Of a stretch of 64,000 nucleotides of DNA, positions 58,813 to 64,000 are shown in pieces (within the stretch, counting starts at the first letter, position 1; each line of letters begins with the position of its first letter). The stretch is from Phyllobacterium zundukense (GTDB lineage: Bacteria; Pseudomonadota; Alphaproteobacteria; Rhizobiales; Rhizobiaceae): positions 992,001 to 1,056,000 of the forward strand of contig NZ_CP104973.1 of NCBI RefSeq assembly GCF_025452195.1, given 5' to 3'. Under the pieces are notes generated by a model. The model saw only the letters and a program-made list of their open reading frames with translations. It was not told the DNA's origin and searched no databases. The translations under genes were made by a program, and so were the position numbers.

Positions 58813-59940
58813 TTATTCGCTTAGACCCTCGAAGAACTCTTTCATCCGCGCGAAGAAGCCCGACGATTGCGGGCTGTTGTCCTGCGACGAGATGCGGTCG
58901 AACTCTTCCAGCAACTCGCGCTGACGCTTGTTGAGGTTTTGCGGCGTCTCGATTGCGATCTGAATATAGAGGTCACCCATGGCCGGCTGGCGCAGGACCG
59001 GCATGCCTTTGCCCTTCAGGCGGAATTGCTTGGCGTTCTGCGTACCGTCAGGAATCTTGACACGCGTCTGCGTGCCGTCGAGCGTCGCTACCTCGAACTG
59101 ACCGCCAAGCGCCGCGGTCGTCATCGAGATGGGCACTTTGCAATAAAGATCGGCACCATCGCGCTGGAAGAATTCATGCGGCTTCAACGAGAGGAAAATA
59201 TAAAGATCGCCGGCGGGGCCGCCACGCAGGCCCGCTTCGCCCTCGCCCGTCAGCCGGATACGCGTGCCATCTTCGATGCCAGCGGGAATATTGACCGAAA
59301 GAGCGCGCTCCTCGGTTATACGCCCCTGGCCACTGCATTTGGGGCAAGGATCCTTGATGATCTGGCCGCGGCCATGGCAGGTCGGGCAGGTGCGTTCGAT
59401 CGAGAAGAAACCTTGCGCCGCCCGAACACGCCCGGAGCCGCTGCACATGCTGCAGGTGACCGGCTGCGTACCTGGCCTGGCTCCACTGCCTGAACATTCG
59501 TCACAGGTGATCGAAGTCGGGACCCTGATCTGCGCCGTCTTGCCCGCATAGGCTTCTTCCAGCGTTATTTCCATATTGTAACGCAGATCAGCGCCGCGCT
59601 CGCGTCCGCCTGACCGGCGCTGGCGTCCGCCGCCCATCATCTCGCCGAAAATATCTTCGAAAATATCAGCAAAGCCACCGGCGCCGCCAAAGCCGCCGCC
59701 GCCATTCATCCCGCCGTTTTCGAAGGCAGCATGACCGAACCGGTCATAGGCAGCACGTTTCTGCGGGTCCTTCAGGGTTTCATAGGCCTCGCCTATTTCC
59801 TTGAAGCGGTGCTCGGCATCGGCATCGCCCGGATTCTTGTCAGGGTGAAATTGCATTGCCAGTTTACGGAAAGCGCTCTTCAGCTCTTTCTCATCAGCGC
59901 TTTTGGCTACGCCGAGGGTTTCGTAATAGTCAGCCTTCAT
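58813..59940 (-). CDS. dnaJ: Chaperone DnaJ
   Basis: 375 residues. The J domain has [10 protein letters not shown]; a glycine-rich linker follows (about 78-125). Four zinc-finger repeats read [24 protein letters not shown] and CPKCSGQG. It stimulates DnaK ATPase. It lies on the same strand as dnaK, but a toxin-antitoxin pair in the opposite direction separates the two. Confidence 0.97.
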   Translation of the reverse strand: MKADYYETLGVAKSADEKELKSAFRKLAMQFHPDKNPGDADAEHRFKEIGEAYETLKDPQKRAAYDRFGHAAFENGGMNGGGGFGGAGGFADIFEDIFGEMMGGGRQRRSGGRERGADLRYNMEITLEEAYAGKTAQIRVPTSITCDECSGSGARPGTQPVTCSMCSGSGRVRAAQGFFSIERTCPTCHGRGQIIKDPCPKCSGQGRITEERALSVNIPAGIEDGTRIRLTGEGEAGLRGGPAGDLYIFLSLKPHEFFQRDGADLYCKVPISMTTAALGGQFEVATLDGTQTRVKIPDGTQNAKQFRLKGKGMPVLRQPAMGDLYIQIAIETPQNLNKRQRELLEEFDRISSQDNSPQSSGFFARMKEFFEGLSE

Positions 59941-60153
59941 CCAGACACTCGTTCCCAGAAAATCGCAAACGCTTCTTCAGAAGCACATTTAAAGCCGGTA
60001 TTTAGGTGCTCACGGCCGAGAATGCCATAGCCAACTTATATTGATTCGCCCGAAATGGCGCATATTTGCTGATTATTGCGTTTGTGTGGCAAGTGCTCCA
60101 CGAATGTTTCTTTTGCTTTTCCGTAGTCGGATGCTATTTCGCGCTGTTGCAAT

Positions 60154-60174
60154 TGGTAGTAAGCTTACCTACCA
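60154..60174. promoter_or_regulatory. ParD operator candidate
   Basis: The near-palindrome TGGTAGTAAGCTTACCTACCA, with a perfect GTAAGCTTAC core, lies 25 bases before parD. Such sites usually bind the antitoxin for autoregulation. Confidence 0.6.
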
Positions 60175-60198
60175 CAGTGCTTTCGGAGAACCCTAGCC

Positions 60199-60480
60199 AT
60201 GGCAAATGTTGAAAAAGTGAGCGTTGCTCTCACTCCTGAAATGGCAACCATGATGCGCCAGGCGGTGGAAGCTGGGGAATATGCATCCGCGAGCGAAGTC
60301 ATGCGCGAGGCTCTGCGCGAATGGAAGCTTCGGCGAACCGAGCGCCAGCGAGCTCTCGACGAACTTGGCCGTCTTTGGGATGAAGGAGTTGCAAGCGGTC
60401 CGCCTGTAGCGAGGGACGAAGCCTTTATTCGCATTAAAAGCGAGCTTGACGCCAAACTTGGAAAACACGCAACACGATGA
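60199..60480 (+). CDS. parD: ParD-type antitoxin
   Basis: 93 residues with GGAGA upstream. The N-terminal ribbon-helix-helix reads KVSVALTPEMATMMRQAVEA, followed by YASASEVMREALREWK. The acidic C-terminus would wrap the toxin. Its stop overlaps the toxin start by four bases. Confidence 0.9.
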   Translation: MANVEKVSVALTPEMATMMRQAVEAGEYASASEVMREALREWKLRRTERQRALDELGRLWDEGVASGPPVARDEAFIRIKSELDAKLGKHATR

Positions 60481-60761
60481 TTGTCCGCCTTCGCCCCCAA
60501 GCCGAGACGGATATCGAAAGAATCGTTCTTTACATCGCCGAAGATAGCCCAACTGCGGCGCGGCGCTGGTATGATGAAATTTATGATCTATGTGGCCGTG
60601 TCGGAGAAATGCCGCGGATGGGCACTGCGAGGCCGGAGGTACGACCGGATCTGCGCACATTTCCCATGGGAAATTATCTTGTTCTCTATCGCGAAATCGA
60701 TAAGGACGTGGAGATCGTGCGCGTGATCCATAGTGCGCGACAGTGGCAGGAATTGCTGTAG
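60477..60761 (+). CDS. parE: ParE-type toxin (RelE/ParE superfamily)
   Basis: 94 residues. VRLRPQAETDIERIVLYIAE and MGTARPEVRPDLRTFPMGNYLVLYRE are typical of ParE. Members poison DNA gyrase. The pair with ParD is complete and appears intact. Confidence 0.9.
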   Translation: MIVRLRPQAETDIERIVLYIAEDSPTAARRWYDEIYDLCGRVGEMPRMGTARPEVRPDLRTFPMGNYLVLYREIDKDVEIVRVIHSARQWQELL

Positions 60762-60863
60762 TTATCGGTCGGGCATGTTGATTTAAAGTTCTATCTAAAT
60801 TTTCGCCATTAGGTCACACTCTGGCAGTCTATGTGAACACTGCTAAACACCTGAATGGTCATA

Positions 60864-60890
60864 AAAAGCCCGGCACGAGGCCGGGCTTTT
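60864..60890. terminator. Bidirectional terminator between parE and dnaK
   Basis: AAAAGCCCGGC, loop ACGAG, GCCGGGCTTTT. The symmetrical A and T flanks allow termination of both converging transcripts. Confidence 0.88.
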
Positions 60891-60915
60891 CGTTTGGAAC
60901 TCAGTCGTCGGCCGG

Positions 60916-62841
60916 TTAAGCAGACTTCTTCTTGCCGTCTTCGTCGATTTCTTCGAAATCGGCATCGACGACATCATCATCCGCCTTGGCGGTCGCATCG
61001 GCTTCGCCACCTTCGGCAGAAGCGGCCTCGGCAGCCTGTGAGGCTTCATACATGGCCTGACCAAGCTTCATCGAAACTTCGGCAAGCGTCTGGGTCTTTG
61101 CCTTGATTACCTCGGCATCGTCGCCTTCGACCGCCGTCTTCAACTCGGCAAGTGCCGTTTCGATCGATGCCTTGTCCTCGGCCGAAACCTTGTCGCCATA
61201 ATCCTTGAGCGACTTCTCGGTCGAATGGACCAAAGCTTCAGCCTGGTTCTTCGACTCGACGGCCTCGCGGCGCTTCTTGTCGCTTTCGGCGTTGGCTTCG
61301 GCGTCCTTGACCATCTTTTCGATATCGGCGTCAGAGAGACCACCGGATGCCTGGATACGGATCTGGTGCTCCTTGCCCGTGCCCTTGTCCTTGGCCGAGA
61401 CGTTGACGATACCATTGGCGTCGATGTCGAACGTCACCTCGATCTGCGGAACGCCACGCGGTGCGGGCGGAATGCCGACGAGGTCGAACTGGCCGAGAGA
61501 CTTGTTGTCGGCAGCCATTTCACGCTCGCCCTGGAAGACGCGGATCGTCACGGCGGACTGGCTGTCCTCGGCCGTGGAGAAGGTCTGCGACTTCTTGGTC
61601 GGGATCGTGGTGTTGCGCTCGATCAGACGGGTAAAGACACCGCCAAGTGTTTCGATGCCGAGCGAAAGCGGGGTAACGTCGAGCAGGAGAACATCCTTGA
61701 CGTCGCCCTGCAGGACGCCGGCCTGAATGGCAGCACCCATGGCAACAACTTCGTCAGGATTGACGCCCTTGTGGGGTTCCTTGCCGAAGAAGGCTTTCAC
61801 GATTTCCTGGATCTTCGGCATGCGGGTCATACCGCCGACGAGAACCACTTCATCGATCTCGCCAGCCTTGAGGCCGGCATCCTTGAGCGCCGACTTGCAA
61901 GGCTCGACAGTGCGCTGAACCAGATCATCGACCAGGCTCTCGAACTTGGCACGCGACAGTTTCATCGTCAGGTGCTTCGGGCCGGTAGCGTCGGCGGTGA
62001 TGAAGGGCAGGTTGATTTCCGTCTGCTGGGCGGACGAAAGCTCGATCTTGGCCTTTTCGGCAGCTTCCTTGAGGCGCTGCAGAGCCAGCTTGTCGTTCTT
62101 CAGGTCGATGCCCTGTTCCTTCTTGAACTCAGCTGCAAAATATTCGACCAGACGCATGTCGAAGTCTTCACCGCCAAGGAACGTATCGCCATTGGTGGAT
62201 TTGACTTCAAAAACGCCGTCGCCGATCTCGAGGATCGAAACGTCGAAAGTACCGCCGCCAAGATCGTAGACGGCAATGGTCTTGCCTTCCTTCTTGTCGA
62301 GGCCATAGGCAAGGGCAGCCGCAGTCGGCTCGTTGATGATGCGCAGGACCTCAAGGCCAGCGATCTTGCCGGCATCCTTGGTGGCCTGACGCTGCGCGTC
62401 GTTGAAGTATGCAGGAACAGTGATGACAGCCTTCTCGACTTTTTCGCCAAGATAGGCTTCTGCCGTTTCCTTCATCTTCTGCAGGATCATCGCCGAGATC
62501 TGCGATGGCGAATACTTCTTCTTGTGAACCTCTACCCATGCGTCGCCATTGTCGCCTTTGACAATGTTGTAAGGAACAAGCTTCTTGTCCTTCTCGACGG
62601 TCGGGTCTTCATAACGCCGGCCAATGAGGCGCTTCACCGCAAAAACGGTCCCTTCCGGATTGGTGACAGCCTGGCGCTTGGCCGGCTGGCCAGCGAGGCG
62701 CTCATCGCTATCCGTAAAAGCGATGATCGAAGGTGTCGTGCGTGCACCTTCCGCATTTTCAATAACCTTCGCGTTTTTGCCATCCATGACAGCTACGCAG
62801 GAATTAGTGGTACCTAGATCAATACCGATAACTTTAGCCAT
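60916..62841 (-). CDS. dnaK: Chaperone DnaK (Hsp70)
   Basis: 641 residues from the ATG at 62841 ([15 protein letters not shown]). [20 protein letters not shown] and [16 protein letters not shown] are ATPase motifs; the substrate domain and the EEID-like acidic tail follow. It refolds proteins with DnaJ and GrpE. A heat-shock-type promoter lies about 120 bases upstream and a terminator right after the gene, so dnaJ is transcribed separately. Confidence 0.98.
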   Translation of the reverse strand: MAKVIGIDLGTTNSCVAVMDGKNAKVIENAEGARTTPSIIAFTDSDERLAGQPAKRQAVTNPEGTVFAVKRLIGRRYEDPTVEKDKKLVPYNIVKGDNGDAWVEVHKKKYSPSQISAMILQKMKETAEAYLGEKVEKAVITVPAYFNDAQRQATKDAGKIAGLEVLRIINEPTAAALAYGLDKKEGKTIAVYDLGGGTFDVSILEIGDGVFEVKSTNGDTFLGGEDFDMRLVEYFAAEFKKEQGIDLKNDKLALQRLKEAAEKAKIELSSAQQTEINLPFITADATGPKHLTMKLSRAKFESLVDDLVQRTVEPCKSALKDAGLKAGEIDEVVLVGGMTRMPKIQEIVKAFFGKEPHKGVNPDEVVAMGAAIQAGVLQGDVKDVLLLDVTPLSLGIETLGGVFTRLIERNTTIPTKKSQTFSTAEDSQSAVTIRVFQGEREMAADNKSLGQFDLVGIPPAPRGVPQIEVTFDIDANGIVNVSAKDKGTGKEHQIRIQASGGLSDADIEKMVKDAEANAESDKKRREAVESKNQAEALVHSTEKSLKDYGDKVSAEDKASIETALAELKTAVEGDDAEVIKAKTQTLAEVSMKLGQAMYEASQAAEAASAEGGEADATAKADDDVVDADFEEIDEDGKKKSA

Positions 62842-62957
62842 TACTCTTCTCCATTCAGCAGGCTGCCGGGACCTCTGCCGAGCATTCCATACGGCAGCCT
62901 CTAGGGGTTTCACAATCCAGAGCTGCCGAGACGGGCGGTTCTAGCGTGTTGAGGGCT

Positions 62958-62986
62958 ATATAAGAAGGGGAAAATTACCATGCAAG
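62958..62986 (-). promoter_or_regulatory. RpoH-type heat-shock promoter of dnaK
   Basis: On the minus strand CTTG, an 18-base spacer and CTTATAT match the alphaproteobacterial sigma-32 consensus (CTTG, about 17-18, CYTATNT). It is about 120 bases upstream of dnaK. Confidence 0.75.
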
Positions 62987-63036
62987 TCGGAAGAAGCTGC
63001 ATTTGCATGCATAATCACCCTAAAAGACTCGGCAAA

Positions 63037-64000
63037 ATGCGTTTTTCGCTCCATATGTTGCCTATGACGGACAATGCACTCCACCTCCCCTTGCCTGGAC
63101 ATCGCCGGAACCGGCTTATCAACAGGCTGCACACATGGCTGCTGCTGGCGGGAAGCCTGCTATTGCTCATCGTTTGCGCCTGGACCCTGGCGGGGCCCGC
63201 CGGCATCATATACGCCTTCGTGTTTGGCGGCATCAGTCTTTATGCCATCAGGCGCATAAGCCCTCAAATGGTGCTGACGATGTATAAGGCAAGGCCTGTT
63301 ACACGCGCCGAATTCCCGCAAGGACTGGCGATCGTCGAGGAGCTTGCGCGGCGCGCCGGCCTGCCAAAGCCGCCGAAACTACATGTCATTCCCTCGCGCA
63401 TGATGAACGCCTTTGCTGTGGGGCGGAAAGACAATTCCGTCGTCGCCGTTACCGACCAGCTCATCCGGGCACTGACAGCGCGCGAGCTTACCGGCGTTCT
63501 GGCACATGAAATCAGCCATATTCACAACGAGGACCTCAAGGTCATGGCTCTGGCCGATACGGTCTCGCGCTTTACCTCACTGATGTCCACCGTGGGAATC
63601 GTTTCCCTCCTTTTCAACATCACCTGGATGGCCAGCGGATCGTCGGCGCAAGTGCCGTGGCTCGGCGTGATCGTGCTGCTGTTTGCGCCAACCATCGGCG
63701 GATTGCTGCAGATGGCGCTGTCACGCACCCGCGAATTCGATGCCGATCTCGGCGCAGCGATGCTGACCGGCGATCCCGATGGTCTGGCCGATGCACTGAC
63801 GAAGCTGGAAAAGGCACAAGGCAGGATCTGGGAAAACCTCATCCTTCCCGGCGGACGCATTCCCGACCCCTCGATACTCCGCACGCACCCGCTGACGGAA
63901 GCCCGTGTGGCGCGGCTCCACGCGCTAAAAGAAGCGTGCGATATGGCGGCTCGCGGCGATATCCTGACTGATCTGGAGCTGAAACCGGAGGATCATATCC
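63037..64000 (+). CDS. M48 family zinc metalloprotease, HtpX-like (3' end outside window)
   Basis: 321 codons are visible and the frame is open to the window edge. ATGs at 63037, 63055 and 63064 are possible starts; none has a strong ribosome-binding site. Two membrane helices at the N-terminus (LLLAGSLLLLIVCAWTL, YAFVFGGISLYAI) precede ELTGVLAHEISHIHNEDL, the HExxH zinc motif. A further SRTREFDAD supplies the third ligand. HtpX-type proteases remove damaged membrane proteins; the divergent dnaK suggests a stress role. Confidence 0.88.
   Translation, partial: MRFSLHMLPMTDNALHLPLPGHRRNRLINRLHTWLLLAGSLLLLIVCAWTLAGPAGIIYAFVFGGISLYAIRRISPQMVLTMYKARPVTRAEFPQGLAIVEELARRAGLPKPPKLHVIPSRMMNAFAVGRKDNSVVAVTDQLIRALTARELTGVLAHEISHIHNEDLKVMALADTVSRFTSLMSTVGIVSLLFNITWMASGSSAQVPWLGVIVLLFAPTIGGLLQMALSRTREFDADLGAAMLTGDPDGLADALTKLEKAQGRIWENLILPGGRIPDPSILRTHPLTEARVARLHALKEACDMAARGDILTDLELKPEDHI

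Noticed and set aside
61225..62817. 530-codon plus-strand frame opposite dnaK
   Set aside because: Antisense shadow of dnaK; dnaK is unmistakable on the other strand.

Overview
The window reads as chromosomal DNA of an alphaproteobacterium of the order Hyphomicrobiales (Rhizobiales), most like the Brucella/Ochrobactrum/Phyllobacterium group. The evidence is the hemW-rsmI-yraN block, the cysG-DUF2849-cysI-cysH-DUF934 sulfur operon, the hsp20-DUF1150 pair, a PmtA-type methyltransferase beside dnaJ/dnaK, and many small palindromic intergenic repeats. The species cannot be fixed from sequence reading alone. Most genes are GC-rich, intact and core-like. One stretch, about 22.3-27.0 kb, is visibly more A+T-rich and looks acquired.

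Layout: 0-2.7 kb hemW (partial), rsmI, yraN and a membrane methyltransferase. 2.7-9.6 kb a VOC protein, then siroheme and assimilatory sulfate reduction (cysG, DUF2849, cysI, cysH, DUF934) with a ferredoxin reductase and a 2Fe-2S ferredoxin behind it. 9.6-22.2 kb housekeeping genes: L,D-transpeptidase, nucleoside hydrolase, hsp20, DUF1150, NDUFA9-like epimerase, uppP, GST, queG, epimerase, Zn-alcohol dehydrogenase, mepA, a chain of three overlapping micro-ORFs, mgsA, glk. 22.5-27.0 kb a microcin J25-type lasso-peptide operon (A-B-C-D). 27.3-30.8 kb ABC exporter, dapB, gpmA, tRNA-Leu(CAG). 31-39.9 kb accessory genes: lipoprotein, duplicated GlxA/AraC regulator (one a fragment), DUF4126, HD hydrolase, GGDEF-EAL protein, MarR regulon, small membrane proteins, DUF2971. 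39.9-42.6 kb two tandem RTX proteins. 43-50.1 kb uronate catabolism (uxaA, uxuB, uxaC, a GntR regulator, uxuA). 50.5-64 kb RlpA-like protein, gshB, comM/yifB, LapG-type peptidase, phaZ, DUF1330, pyrF, FMN reductase, pmtA, dnaJ, a parDE toxin-antitoxin module, dnaK and a divergent M48 (HtpX) protease.

The most notable content is the lasso operon. The precursor's predicted core starts with the microcin J25 signature (G..G.VPEYF) and ends like it (FYG). Between these ends lies a greatly enlarged loop with two cysteines, giving a predicted 40-residue peptide. The maturation genes B and C are interrupted by three single-base frameshifts, each at a homopolymer (C6, A4, A7) and each repaired by adding one base. 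They are therefore either sequencing errors, phase-variable tracts or recent decay.

A second theme is a set of palindromic elements (a ~272-bp family, a ~146-bp family and smaller hairpins). Their TAGAG.../TAGC... ends lie exactly on the stop codons of neighbouring genes, so element ends appear to serve as translation stops for at least six genes. Operator-like palindromes can be read for the uronate regulon, the MarR genes, parDE and the GlxA/HD pair, and dnaK has a convincing RpoH-type promoter.
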